This document shows positions 1 to 8,784 of a stretch of 41,508 nucleotides of DNA, in pieces. Positions within the stretch are counted from its first letter, which is position 1; each line of letters opens with the position of its first letter. A program made the position numbers and the translations under genes. Source of the stretch: an uncultured Lachnospiraceae bacterium (GTDB lineage Bacteria; Bacillota; Clostridia; Lachnospirales; Lachnospiraceae). Below the pieces are notes generated by a model, which was not told the DNA's origin, ran no database searches, and saw nothing but the letters and a program-made list of their open reading frames with translations. The stretch spans positions 1-41,508 of the forward strand of contig CAMVNR010000011.1 in assembly GCA_947168905.1 (NCBI GenBank), written 5' to 3'.

Positions 1-29
1 CTCACTCAAAATTCTTTACTCCTGCTTAC

Positions 30-881
30 TTAGGTTTCATCCAGATATTCAATTGCGCTGTGAGCCGCGACGTTGCCTTCCCCGACGGCTTTCGTGTACT
101 GGTACGGACGACCCGTACAGTCCCCTGCGGCATAAACGCCCGGGAAATTTGTTTCCATCCGACGGTTGACCAGAATATGATTGTCTTCGGACTGAAGCCC
201 CTTCATCAGGCTGTTCAGACTGATACTGTCCCTCAGGATAAAGACGCCGTCAATTTCAAGCGTTCCGGAGGCAAGCGTCAGGGCATTCACCTTCATCGCG
301 CCTTCGATTCCGAGAATCTTCTCCTTCCGGACCGTGACATTCTCCGGAAGATTTCCGATTTCTTTGTACTGCGGAAAATACTGTACGTCGGCAGCAATCT
401 CGGCCAGGTAGCGCACCTCATGCTCAAAGCGCGCGTTATTGCACAGAACCGCAATCTTTTTCCCGCGGTAAAGAGATCCGTCGCAGGTAGCGCAGTAGCT
501 GACGCCGCGCCCGAGGTATTCCGCTTCGTTTTTCAGGGTGGCTTTGACAGACACGCCCGTCGTGAGGATGACCGTCTTCGCCTCATAGAAGTCCGCCCCG
601 GCCATCAGCGCATAGTGATCGCCGAATTTCACGATCTCGTTGATCATGGACTCTGTGATTTCAATTCCCATCCGGTTGATCTGATCCATAAAGGCCGCCT
701 GAAGCGTGTCTCCCGATGCGGCATAAAAACCGGGATAATTCAGGATCTGCTCCGCCTTCTGTACCTTCTCGCTCAGCTTTCTGGAGCCAAAGAAAAGAAA
801 CTGTTTATTGTGAATTTTCAGATTTAAGGCCGCAGAAATGCCTGCAGGCCCGGTTCCGATCACGGCTGCGTCGTAAATCAT
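30..881 (-). CDS. Thioredoxin reductase-like flavoprotein lacking NADPH motifs (FFTR-like)
   Basis: This 283-aa flavoprotein has the thioredoxin reductase fold. An N-terminal FAD site GTGPAG lies at residues 9-14, a redox pair C130-A-T-C133 sits in the usual CATCDG context, and a C-terminal FAD motif GVYAAGDC lies near 248-255. The second dinucleotide site, which binds NADPH in normal TrxB (GxGxxA then HRRxxxR), is not recognisable: residues 145-152 read VLCNNARF and no HRR motif follows. This pattern is known from ferredoxin-dependent flavin thioredoxin reductases (FFTR) of clostridia, so the electron donor is probably not NADPH (inference). I start it at ATG 881 because AAAGGGG lies just upstream; a longer ATG at 911 has no ribosome binding site and overlaps a likely promoter. 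It follows pyrI on the same strand but appears to have its own promoter. Confidence 0.85.
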   Translation of the reverse strand: MIYDAAVIGTGPAGISAALNLKIHNKQFLFFGSRKLSEKVQKAEQILNYPGFYAASGDTLQAAFMDQINRMGIEITESMINEIVKFGDHYALMAGADFYEAKTVILTTGVSVKATLKNEAEYLGRGVSYCATCDGSLYRGKKIAVLCNNARFEHEVRYLAEIAADVQYFPQYKEIGNLPENVTVRKEKILGIEGAMKVNALTLASGTLEIDGVFILRDSISLNSLMKGLQSEDNHILVNRRMETNFPGVYAAGDCTGRPYQYTKAVGEGNVAAHSAIEYLDET

Positions 882-913
882 AAGTACCCCTTTATCTTTT
901 GATGTCAACATAT

Positions 914-942
914 ACTATAGCAGAAGTTCCGGAAAAAGAGAA
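914..942 (-). promoter_or_regulatory. Probable promoter of the FFTR-like gene (extended -10)
   Basis: On the minus strand TGCTATAGT (914-922) forms an extended -10 element, with a weak TTCTCT (937-942) at 17-bp spacing. Predicted transcription starts about 26 nt before the ATG at 881. It lies in the 82-bp gap after pyrI, where no good terminator is visible, so read-through from the pyr operon is also possible. Confidence 0.4.
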
Positions 943-963
943 GCAAAAATTTTTTCGGCAGTC

Positions 964-1380
964 CTATTCGGCTTTCGTCTCGCAGTAAAGACAGCGGTAG
1001 GTTTTGCTCTTCCTGTCAGAGAGCACAAAAATCTGCGTCAGTTCCTGTTCCGTCGACGAAATACATCTCGGGTTTTTGCAGCGGAGCACATTGGTCAGGC
1101 GCTCCGGTGCTTCGATGCTCTTCTTCTCAATCAGTTTCCCGTCACGGATGATATTCACCGTAGCATCCGGATCCACGAAACCGATGACATCGAGGTCAAC
1201 ATCCGTGATTCCGTCGATTTTGATAATATCCTTTCTTCCGAGCTTTTTACTGGTCACGTTTTTCATGATCGCAACCGTAAGTTCGGGATCCGACAGGCCG
1301 AGAAGATCATACAGACGCATTCCCTGTCCCGCCCGGATATGATCGATCACAATACCGTTCTGAATCGAGTCAACGTTCAT
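964..1380 (-). CDS. pyrI: Aspartate carbamoyltransferase regulatory subunit
   Basis: The 138-aa protein is the PyrI subunit that binds nucleotide effectors and pairs with PyrB. The N-terminal allosteric domain is followed by a zinc domain with four cysteines in the family pattern: CKNPRC, then CLYC about 30 residues later near the C terminus. Its ATG overlaps the pyrB stop codon (ATGA), which indicates translational coupling and a balanced PyrB:PyrI ratio. It is the last gene of the pyrimidine operon. Known biology: PyrI gives ATCase feedback control by CTP and ATP. Confidence 0.97.
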   Translation of the reverse strand: MNVDSIQNGIVIDHIRAGQGMRLYDLLGLSDPELTVAIMKNVTSKKLGRKDIIKIDGITDVDLDVIGFVDPDATVNIIRDGKLIEKKSIEAPERLTNVLRCKNPRCISSTEQELTQIFVLSDRKSKTYRCLYCETKAE

Positions 1381-2327
1381 ACAGAGTCTCCTTTTTTCGG
1401 AAGAGTTTTCAGGCTTCCCGCCTCATACAGAAGCTTCAGGATCAGCGCCATCCGCATGTACTTTCCATTCAGAACCTGTTTGAAATAGCAGGCTCTTCTG
1501 TCGTCATCGATCGCCACGCTGATCTCATTGACGCGCGGCAAAGGATGCATAACGCTGAGATCCTCCCGTGCCGACTTCATTTTATCCGGGGTCAGGATAT
1601 AGCTGTCCTTCAGTCTCAGATAATCCTCCTCGTTGAAGAAGCGCTCCCGCTGCACTCTCGTCATATAGAGAATGTCCAGGTCTCCGATGACGGACATCAG
1701 GTCCCCGGTCTGTACATAGGGAATTTCCTTTTCCTTCAGAACATTTTTGACATAACTCGGGACTTTCAGCTCGTCCGGCGAAATCAGGACGAAACGGTTG
1801 CCCTCGTAGCGGCTCATTGCCGATATCAGCGAATGAACGGTCCGCCCGAATTTCAGGTCTCCGCAAAGCCCGATAGTAAGTCCCGTAAAGCGTTTCTTTT
1901 CGCGCCAGATCGTCAGAAGGTCGGCAAGCGTCTGCGTCGGATGCAGATGTCCGCCGTCTCCGGCGTTGATGACAGGAACAGAGGCGTTTTTTGCAGCCAC
2001 ATAGGCTGCGCCTTCCTTGGGGTGACGCATTGCGATAATATCCGCATAGCAGCTGACGGTTTTCGCCGTATCCGCCACGCTCTCGCCTTTGGCCGCAGAG
2101 CTTGAGGAAGCGCTTGACACCGAGAGCACATTTCCGCCAAGCTCGTACATCGCCGCCTCAAAGCTCAGTCTCGTCCGGGTCGAAGGTTCAAAAAAAAGCG
2201 TTGCAAGCTTCTTATGGCGGCAGACATCCTGATACTTCTCCGGATCCGCGATGATGTCCTCAGCCCTTGCAATAAGGTCCTGAAGCTCCTCCTTTGACAG
2301 ATCCAGAATATCTATGACCGATCTCAT
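1377..2327 (-). CDS. pyrB: Aspartate carbamoyltransferase catalytic subunit
   Basis: The protein (316 aa) catalyses carbamoyl phosphate + aspartate to carbamoyl aspartate, the first committed step of pyrimidine synthesis. The carbamoyl-phosphate loop [12 protein letters not shown] (about residues 46-57), the [12 protein letters not shown] segment and the HPLPR motif near the C terminus are all present. I chose ATG 2327 because GGAGG lies 8 nt upstream; an in-frame GTG at 2354, which would overlap the pyrE stop, has no ribosome binding site. The 3' end overlaps pyrI by four bases. Length and motifs are normal for the family. Confidence 0.97.
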   Translation of the reverse strand: MRSVIDILDLSKEELQDLIARAEDIIADPEKYQDVCRHKKLATLFFEPSTRTRLSFEAAMYELGGNVLSVSSASSSSAAKGESVADTAKTVSCYADIIAMRHPKEGAAYVAAKNASVPVINAGDGGHLHPTQTLADLLTIWREKKRFTGLTIGLCGDLKFGRTVHSLISAMSRYEGNRFVLISPDELKVPSYVKNVLKEKEIPYVQTGDLMSVIGDLDILYMTRVQRERFFNEEDYLRLKDSYILTPDKMKSAREDLSVMHPLPRVNEISVAIDDDRRACYFKQVLNGKYMRMALILKLLYEAGSLKTLPKKGDSV

Positions 2328-2350
2328 TCCCGATTCCTCCAATAGACTCT

Positions 2351-2989
2351 TCACCCGCCGATCCAGCTTTCATCGGAGGGATTGTTCCTGAAACGGATCA
2401 GCTTCTCCACGTCTTCCCCGCGCACATAGCCTTCTTCTCCGGCTTTTGCGGCAATGACGTCAAAATTCGTCAGGGATACATTCCTGACACCGGCGCTTTT
2501 CAGTCTCTCCAGGCCCTTCTTCATGCCGTAGGTGAAAATCGAAGCGATTCCCAGAACCTCTGCGCCGGCGCTTTTCAGCACATCGACAACCTCCAGCACC
2601 GAACCGGCGGTCGAAATCAGGTCCTCCACAACGACCACCTTCTGCCCCGGAAGAAGCTTTCCCTCAATCTGATTCTGCCTGCCGTGGTCCTTCGCTCCCG
2701 AGCGTACATAGCCCATCGGAAGGCCCATCAGATATCCCGTGATCGCGGCATGCGCAATTCCCGCCGTAGCGGTTCCCATCAGAACCTCTGCCTCCGGATA
2801 ATTTTCCCGGATCATGTCCGCCAGTCCGTTTTCGATATCGGAACGTACTTCCGGGTCGGAAAGCGTCAGCCGGTTGTCGCAGTAAACCGGGCTTTTGATT
2901 CCGCTTGCCCAGGTAAAGGGCTCTTCCGGACGGAAGAAGACGGCCTTGATTTTCAGAAGATCCTTTGCTATTTTCTCTTCTCTTGTCAT
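2351..2989 (-). CDS. pyrE: Orotate phosphoribosyltransferase
   Basis: The protein (212 aa) transfers ribose-5-phosphate from PRPP to orotate to make OMP. The PRPP-binding signature [13 protein letters not shown] lies around residue 120 and the N-terminal substrate segment [15 protein letters not shown] is typical of PyrE. A GAAAGGAT site precedes the ATG. It sits between pyrF and pyrB, with a 72-bp gap from pyrF in which I see no promoter or hairpin, so it should share the operon transcript. Confidence 0.97.
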   Translation of the reverse strand: MTREEKIAKDLLKIKAVFFRPEEPFTWASGIKSPVYCDNRLTLSDPEVRSDIENGLADMIRENYPEAEVLMGTATAGIAHAAITGYLMGLPMGYVRSGAKDHGRQNQIEGKLLPGQKVVVVEDLISTAGSVLEVVDVLKSAGAEVLGIASIFTYGMKKGLERLKSAGVRNVSLTNFDVIAAKAGEEGYVRGEDVEKLIRFRNNPSDESWIGG

Positions 2990-3061
2990 GATTTCGTATC
3001 CTTTCGTGTATGTTAACGCATTCGCCTGCCGGCCGTACCGCTTCGTATTCCCAGCCTTCGT

Positions 3062-3766
3062 TTATTCCCCGACGAATTCCGCGACGGCGCGGCGGTAAGC
3101 CGCGACTGGATCCTGAGCCTGGGTAATCGGCCGGCCCATGACAATATAGTCCGATCCGATCCGTCTGGCCTCTTCCGGACTCATCACGCGCTTCTGGTCT
3201 CCGACTTCGCCGCCCGGGAAGCGTACGCCCGGAGTGACGGTAATAAAGCCGCTTCCGAGCGCTTCATGGACTTTTCCCGCTTCGAGGGGCGAGCATACAA
3301 TGCCGTCGAGTCCCGCTTTTTTCGCGTTTGCGGCATAATGCATCACCACCTCCGGAAGAGCGGTCCCGCGGATCAAAAGATCCTCTTCCATCGCCTTCTG
3401 ATCCGTAGAGGTCAGCATGGTTACGGCGATAAGAAGCGGTCTTGTGCCGTCGGGGCGCGTAAGTCCTTCCAGCGCGGCTTCCATCATCGCCGTGGTTCCC
3501 CCGGCGTGCACGTTGGTGATGTCCACGTCCAGATCCCGAAGCACGCTCATTGCTTTTTTCACGGTATTCGGAATATCGTGGAGCTTCAGATCCAGGAATA
3601 TTTTATGCCCGCGTTTTTTGATTTCCCTGACAATCGATGGCCCTTCGGCGTAGAAAAGCTCCATTCCGATCTTGACAAAAGGCTTCTCTTCCGTAAAGAG
3701 GTCAAGAAAGCTGTACACCTTTTCCGAGCTCGGGAAATCACAGGCGATAATCACATCTTTTCCCAT
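3062..3766 (-). CDS. pyrF: Orotidine-5'-phosphate decarboxylase
   Basis: The protein (234 aa) decarboxylates OMP to UMP, the last de novo step. It has the catalytic D-x-K-x-x-D pattern in FLDLKLHDIPNTV and the phosphate-binding end GSDYIVMGRPITQA typical of subgroup 1 OMP decarboxylases. I start it at ATG 3766, preceded by GAAAGGAG at 6-nt spacing; a longer start at 3784 would contain this site inside the gene and overlap pyrD. It directly follows pyrD. Confidence 0.97.
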   Translation of the reverse strand: MGKDVIIACDFPSSEKVYSFLDLFTEEKPFVKIGMELFYAEGPSIVREIKKRGHKIFLDLKLHDIPNTVKKAMSVLRDLDVDITNVHAGGTTAMMEAALEGLTRPDGTRPLLIAVTMLTSTDQKAMEEDLLIRGTALPEVVMHYAANAKKAGLDGIVCSPLEAGKVHEALGSGFITVTPGVRFPGGEVGDQKRVMSPEEARRIGSDYIVMGRPITQAQDPVAAYRRAVAEFVGE

Positions 3767-3780
3767 CGTCTTCTCCTTTC

Positions 3781-4707
3781 TCACTTTCCGGACAGTTCCC
3801 GGAGTGTCCGTATGCCGTACCGGTCCATCACGCCCGGGAGCGCTTCGATAATCTTCTTGCAGGCGAAGGGGTCCGTAAGGTTTGCGGAGCCGATTTCAAC
3901 TGCCGCTGCCCCCGCCATCATCATCTCGAGAACATCCCCCGCGGATGATATTCCGCCCATTCCAATCACGGGAATGCCGACAGCATGCGACACCTGCCAC
4001 ACCATCCTCAGCGCGACCGGAAAAACCGCCGGACCGGAAAAACCGCCCATGATGTTCTTAATCACCGGCCTGCGGGTCTTCAAATCAATCCGCATCCCAA
4101 GGAGCGTATTGATCAGGCTGATCCCGTCCGCGCCGGCGTCTTCGACCGCCTTTGCGATTGAGACGATGTCGGTTACATTCGGCGTCAGTTTTACGATGAG
4201 CGGCTTCCTTACACTTTCTTTGACAGCCCTTACGACCTCTGATGCTGCCGCGGGATCGGTTCCGAAGCTCATTCCGCCGCCGTGTACATTCGGACAGCTG
4301 ATATTCAGCTCGATCCACCCGACCTGTTCCTCCCGGTCCAGAAGGCTGCAGGTTTTGACATACTCTTCCACCGAGAAGCCGCTGACGTTGGCCATGACCG
4401 GCTTATGAAAATACCTTTTCATTGCAGGCAGCTCATGCGCGATGACATGAGAAACGCCGGGATTCTGAAGTCCTACAGCGTTGATCATGCCGGCAGTGCA
4501 TTCCGCAATCCGCGGAAGCGGATTGCCGTAGCGCTCATGAAGCGTCGTCCCCTTGAAGGAAAAGGTTCCGAGAATATTAATATCGTACAGTTCGGCAAAT
4601 TCCGCGCCGTATCCGAAGGTTCCGGAAGCCGGTATCACCGGATTGTCCAGCCGGATTCCGAGAAGGTCGACCGAAAGGCGGTCATTTTCACGATTCAGCT
4701 CTCCCAC
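3781..4707 (-). CDS. pyrD: Dihydroorotate dehydrogenase class 1B, catalytic subunit
   Basis: The protein (308 aa) oxidises dihydroorotate to orotate with FMN and passes electrons to PyrK, which reduces NAD+. The class 1 fold is shown by NPVIPASGTFGYG at the N terminus, the catalytic-cysteine loop NISCPNVHGGG, and the FMN phosphate-binding GGISSAGD / GAAAVEIGSAN region. It uses a GTG start at 4707 with AAAGGAGG 7 nt upstream. The start overlaps the end of pyrK by 13 bases, as expected for subunits made in equal amounts. Confidence 0.96.
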   Translation of the reverse strand: MGELNRENDRLSVDLLGIRLDNPVIPASGTFGYGAEFAELYDINILGTFSFKGTTLHERYGNPLPRIAECTAGMINAVGLQNPGVSHVIAHELPAMKRYFHKPVMANVSGFSVEEYVKTCSLLDREEQVGWIELNISCPNVHGGGMSFGTDPAAASEVVRAVKESVRKPLIVKLTPNVTDIVSIAKAVEDAGADGISLINTLLGMRIDLKTRRPVIKNIMGGFSGPAVFPVALRMVWQVSHAVGIPVIGMGGISSAGDVLEMMMAGAAAVEIGSANLTDPFACKKIIEALPGVMDRYGIRTLRELSGK

Positions 4708-5435
4708 AGGATTTCCTCCTTTCGAAGCACCGGACCGTCCTTGCAGATCCGTTTGTATCCGTCCCTGACTTTCACGGAGCAGCCCATGCAGGCGCCGAAG
4801 CCGCAGCCCATGCGCTCCTCGAAGCTGAATTCGCCGTCACAGGAAGATTTCTCATACACCGCCTTCAGCATCTGCAGCGGACCGCAGGTATAGAAATAGC
4901 TGTGCCACTCCCTGAATAACCCGGCATCCGTGACAAAGCCCTTCGTCCCGCAGGATCCGTCCGCCGTCGTCACTTCGACGCGGCAGCCGAGGGCTTCAAA
5001 TTCGTCCCTGTAGAAAATTTCGGAAGCCGTATTAAAGCCGAGGACAACATCGACCGGCAGGCCCTTCTCACGAAGCTTCGCTGCAAGGTACAGTAAGGGA
5101 GGTACGCCGACACCGCCGCCAAGAAGCAGCGGACATTCTCCTGCGCTTGGAAGGTCGTAACCGTTTCCGAGGCCCGTAAGGATATCCAGCTCTTCGCCCG
5201 GCTGCATTTTCGACATCACTTCGGTCCCGTGACCGACAGACTTAAAGGTCAGCGTGAGGACATCCCCTTCAGCCTTTGCGACCGAGATCGGCCTGCGAAG
5301 ATAAAAGCCGGGCAGCCGGATATTCACGAACTGTCCGGGACCGGCAATCGCCGAAGTATCGCCCCTAAGAGACATTTCGAATACGCTTTCTGTCAGCGCC
5401 CGGTTCTCTGTAATGGTAAAAACTGACTGTTTCAT
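4695..5435 (-). CDS. pyrK: Dihydroorotate dehydrogenase electron transfer subunit
   Basis: PyrK (about 246 aa) carries FAD and a [2Fe-2S] cluster and links PyrD to NAD+. It has the ferredoxin-reductase FAD motif RRPIS, a pyridine-nucleotide domain starting at PLLLGGGVGVPPLL, and the cluster ligands CGFGACMGC plus a later cysteine (RICKDG). The start is uncertain. ATG 5435 fits homologue length, but the SD-like AGGAGAGG lies about 12-17 nt away. An ATG at 5462 would add nine residues and also lacks a well-spaced site. It overlaps pyrD at the 3' end. Confidence 0.94.
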   Translation of the reverse strand: MKQSVFTITENRALTESVFEMSLRGDTSAIAGPGQFVNIRLPGFYLRRPISVAKAEGDVLTLTFKSVGHGTEVMSKMQPGEELDILTGLGNGYDLPSAGECPLLLGGGVGVPPLLYLAAKLREKGLPVDVVLGFNTASEIFYRDEFEALGCRVEVTTADGSCGTKGFVTDAGLFREWHSYFYTCGPLQMLKAVYEKSSCDGEFSFEERMGCGFGACMGCSVKVRDGYKRICKDGPVLRKEEILWES

Positions 5436-5502
5436 AAGGCTTCTATGCACCTCTCCTGTCATCTCCTGAAAAAAGCCCTCCAGCAGGCGTTTTTATTCAG
5501 CG

Positions 5503-8500
5503 TCAGTTCGCGTCGATCGTCGAGATCGTCTGCGTGGTCTCCTCGAGGACGTCCAGAAGCACCCGGACGGTATCCAGCGAGGTGAAAAGCGTGACGTTGT
5601 TCTCGGTTGCGCACAGACGGATCGCCACGCCGTCATCATAGTGTACGCCGGACATAATTGCGCGGGTGTTAATGATATAGCTCACGTAGCCGGAGCGGAT
5701 CGACTCCAGAATCTGATCGGAGCCTTCGCTGATCTTCCCGCGCACCCGCGTACGGATTCCGTTCTCACGAAGGAAATTCGCGGTTCCGATCGTCGCTTCG
5801 ATATTGAAGCCCAGATTATAGAAGCGGCGGATCAACGGAAGCGCTTCCTCCTTGTCTTCATCGGCAAGCGTTACGAGAACCGTTCCGTAATTCTGCAGGT
5901 TCATGCCCGAGGCAACAAGAGCCTTGTACATGGCGCGGTGAAGCGTCCTGTCGTAGCCGATGGCTTCGCCGGTAGATTTCATTTCCGGAGACAGGTAGGA
6001 ATCCAGGCCCTTCAGTTTATTGAACGAGAACACCGGAACCTTGACGTAATAGCGCTTCTTTTCTTCCGGATAAAGATCGAAAATCCCCTGCTCCTTCAGC
6101 GTCTTTCCGAGGATCACTTCCGTCGCAATGTCCGCAAGCGAATAGCCCGTCGCTTTCGAAAGGAAGGGCACGGTGCGGGAAGAACGCGGATTGACCTCGA
6201 TAATGTATACATCATCCTCCGGTGTAACGATGAACTGGATATTGTAAAGACCGATAATGCCGATTCCGAGGCCGAGCTTTTTCGCATAGGTCAGGATCTT
6301 TCCCTTGACCTTGTCGGAAATCGAGTCGCTCGGATAGAAGCTGATCGAATCGCCAGAATGAACGCCGGTACGCTCCACGAGCTCCATAATGCCCGGTACA
6401 AAGACATCCCTTCCGTCGCAGACCGCATCCACCTCAACTTCGCGTCCAAAGATGTATTTGTCGATCAGGACCGGCTTGTCCGTGTCGATTTCCACGGCGC
6501 TCTTCAGGTAGCGCACCAGCTGCTCGTCCTTGGAGACAATCTGCATCGCCCGTCCGCCGAGCACAAAGCTCGGACGCACCAGCACGGGATAACCGATTTC
6601 ATTGGCGACGCGGATGCCGTCCTCGAGGTTGGTGACCGCTTCTCCCTTCGGCTGCGGGATCGAGAGCTCCTGAAGGATCTTCTCAAAGCTGTCCCGGTTC
6701 TCCGCGCGCTCGATCGCCGCCGTATCGGTGCCGATAATTTTCACGCCGCGTTTGAAAAGCGGCTCGGCAAGGTTAATTGCCGTCTGTCCGCCGAGGGAGG
6801 CGATAACGCCTTCCGGTTTTTCAAAGTCGATGATTGCCATGACGTCTTCCGGCGTCAGCGGCTCGAAATACAGCTTATCGGAAGTCGTATAGTCTGTGGA
6901 AACCGTCTCCGGGTTATTGTTGATTATAATCGCCTCGTAGCCTGCGCGCCGGATCGTCTGGACAGCGTGAACCGTCGAATAGTCGAATTCCACACCCTGG
7001 CCGATACGGATCGGGCCGGCGCCGAGCACGATCACCTTCTTCTTATCCGTGAGCCGCGACTCGTTCTCGCCGGTATAGCTCGAATACAGATAGGGGATAT
7101 ATTTCCCGGTATGCAGCGTGTCGACCATCCTGAAAATCGGGGTCAGCCCCTTCTCTTTCCTGAAATGATAGACCTCGAGCTCGGTGCATTTCCACATTCT
7201 GGCGACGTATCCGTCGGAGAAGCCCATCTTCTTGGCGGAAGCAAGGACGTCGATATCGAAGGGATGCACTTTCAGCGTCTCCTCCATATCGATGATTCTT
7301 TTCAGGCTTTCGAGGAAGATCTCGGTGATCATCGTGATCTCGTGAATTTCCCGGACCGATACCCCGTGATACAGAAGCTCCGCGACCGCGAACAGTGAAT
7401 CCGCATGGAATTCCTTCAGATAATCCTTCAGCTCGTCGACCGTATAGTTATCGAACTTCGGAATATACAGGTGATTGACGCCGACCTCCAGCGAACGGAC
7501 CGATTTCAGGAAGCACTCTTCCAGATTTGCGCCGATGCCCATGACTTCGCCGGTCGCCTTCATCTGCGTCCCGAGCGTATTGGGCGCTTCCGTAAATTTG
7601 TCAAAGGGGAATCTCGGGAATTTCGCGACGATATAGTCGAGCGAGGGCTCGGTGGAGGCAAGGCCGCCTGCTACCGGAATTTCCGACAGCAGCATGCCCA
7701 TCGCGATCTTCGCGGTCACACGCGCGATCGGATACCCGGAAGCCTTGGAGGCCAGTGCGGAGGAACGTGAAACTCTGGGATTGACTTCGATCAGGAAGTA
7801 TTCGGAGTTCTCCGGATTCAGCGCAAACTGTACATTGCATCCGCCGGCGATTTTGAGTTCGCGGATAATCTTGATCGCCGAATCATTCAGCATCTTCAGG
7901 TCATGATCGTTCAGCGAGAGGATCGGCGCTACGACGATCGAATCTCCGGTATGCACGCCGACCGGGTCGACGTTTTCCATGCCGCAGATCGTGATCGCGT
8001 TGTCCTCGGAATCCCGCATCACTTCGAATTCGATCTCCTTATAGCCTTTGACGCTTTTTTCGACAAGCACCTCATGCACCGGAGAAAGGCGGAAGGCATT
8101 GGTTCCGACCTGCACAAGCTCTTCCTCATTGTAGGCAAAACCGCCGCCGGTGCCGCCTAAGGTAAAGGCAGGACGCAGGACAACCGGATAGCCGATTCGC
8201 TTCGCGGCTTCTTTTGCGGATTCGAGATCATAGGTGATTTCCGAGGGGATGACCGGCTCGCCGATCGATTCGCACATTTCCTTGAAAAGCTCGCGGTCCT
8301 CGGCTCGCTCAATCGAATCATACGGCGTACCGCACAGCTCGACGCCGCATTCTTTCAAAACGCCCTTTTTCTCCAGCTGCATCGCGAGGTTCAGGCCTGT
8401 CTGTCCGCCGATGCCCGGCACAATCGCGTCCGGACGCTCGTAGCGCAGGATCTTCGCGATATATTCGAGCGTCAGCGGCTCCATATAGACCTTGTCTGCG

Positions 8501-8679
8501 ATCTGCGTGTCGGTCATGATCGTCGCGGGATTGGAATTGCAGAGGATGACCTCGTAGCCTTCTTCCTTCAGCGCGAGGCAGGCCTGCGTGCCCGCATAGT
8601 CAAATTCCGCAGCCTGGCCGATTACGATCGGGCCGGAACCGATAATCAGTACTCTCTTGATATCTGTACGTTTTGCCAT
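5503..8679 (-). CDS. carB: Carbamoyl phosphate synthase large subunit
   Basis: The 1058-aa protein makes carbamoyl phosphate from ammonia, bicarbonate and two ATP. Two homologous ATP-grasp halves are present, each beginning with a GSGPIVIGQ / GAGPIRIGQ motif (near residues 14 and 557). The C-terminal methylglyoxal-synthase-like allosteric domain binds regulatory nucleotides. It has full family length and a strong AGGAGGT site. No carA (glutaminase subunit) lies next to it or anywhere in the window, although the two are adjacent in most bacteria. A small hairpin precedes it in the gap from pyrC. Confidence 0.98.
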   Translation of the reverse strand: MAKRTDIKRVLIIGSGPIVIGQAAEFDYAGTQACLALKEEGYEVILCNSNPATIMTDTQIADKVYMEPLTLEYIAKILRYERPDAIVPGIGGQTGLNLAMQLEKKGVLKECGVELCGTPYDSIERAEDRELFKEMCESIGEPVIPSEITYDLESAKEAAKRIGYPVVLRPAFTLGGTGGGFAYNEEELVQVGTNAFRLSPVHEVLVEKSVKGYKEIEFEVMRDSEDNAITICGMENVDPVGVHTGDSIVVAPILSLNDHDLKMLNDSAIKIIRELKIAGGCNVQFALNPENSEYFLIEVNPRVSRSSALASKASGYPIARVTAKIAMGMLLSEIPVAGGLASTEPSLDYIVAKFPRFPFDKFTEAPNTLGTQMKATGEVMGIGANLEECFLKSVRSLEVGVNHLYIPKFDNYTVDELKDYLKEFHADSLFAVAELLYHGVSVREIHEITMITEIFLESLKRIIDMEETLKVHPFDIDVLASAKKMGFSDGYVARMWKCTELEVYHFRKEKGLTPIFRMVDTLHTGKYIPYLYSSYTGENESRLTDKKKVIVLGAGPIRIGQGVEFDYSTVHAVQTIRRAGYEAIIINNNPETVSTDYTTSDKLYFEPLTPEDVMAIIDFEKPEGVIASLGGQTAINLAEPLFKRGVKIIGTDTAAIERAENRDSFEKILQELSIPQPKGEAVTNLEDGIRVANEIGYPVLVRPSFVLGGRAMQIVSKDEQLVRYLKSAVEIDTDKPVLIDKYIFGREVEVDAVCDGRDVFVPGIMELVERTGVHSGDSISFYPSDSISDKVKGKILTYAKKLGLGIGIIGLYNIQFIVTPEDDVYIIEVNPRSSRTVPFLSKATGYSLADIATEVILGKTLKEQGIFDLYPEEKKRYYVKVPVFSFNKLKGLDSYLSPEMKSTGEAIGYDRTLHRAMYKALVASGMNLQNYGTVLVTLADEDKEEALPLIRRFYNLGFNIEATIGTANFLRENGIRTRVRGKISEGSDQILESIRSGYVSYIINTRAIMSGVHYDDGVAIRLCATENNVTLFTSLDTVRVLLDVLEETTQTISTIDAN

Positions 8680-8725
8680 GATGATTTTACCTCCTGATGT
8701 ATGATTATTCCTCTTTGCCGTTCTA

Positions 8726-8751
8726 AAAAGGGCGGCGTTCCTTTTGCCGCG
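8726..8751 (-). terminator. Weak terminator-like hairpin between pyrC and carB
   Basis: On the minus strand the 105-bp pyrC-carB gap holds GCGGC-(9 nt)-GCCGC followed by CC and five T. An alternative pairing, AAAAGG with CCTTTT, uses the same bases and excludes the first. This could be an attenuator or a processing site inside the operon; the stem is only 5-6 bp, so it may be fortuitous. Confidence 0.35.
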
Positions 8752-8784
8752 CTTCTATCCCCGTCCGGATGAGGATGATAAAGA

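Noticed and set aside
3266-4408. 380-codon open frame on the plus strand
   Set aside because: It is antisense to pyrF and pyrD, which both have clear family motifs and ribosome binding sites.
5641-7398. 585-codon open frame on the plus strand
   Set aside because: It lies fully antisense to carB; the third-position bias of carB explains it and the protein resembles nothing known.
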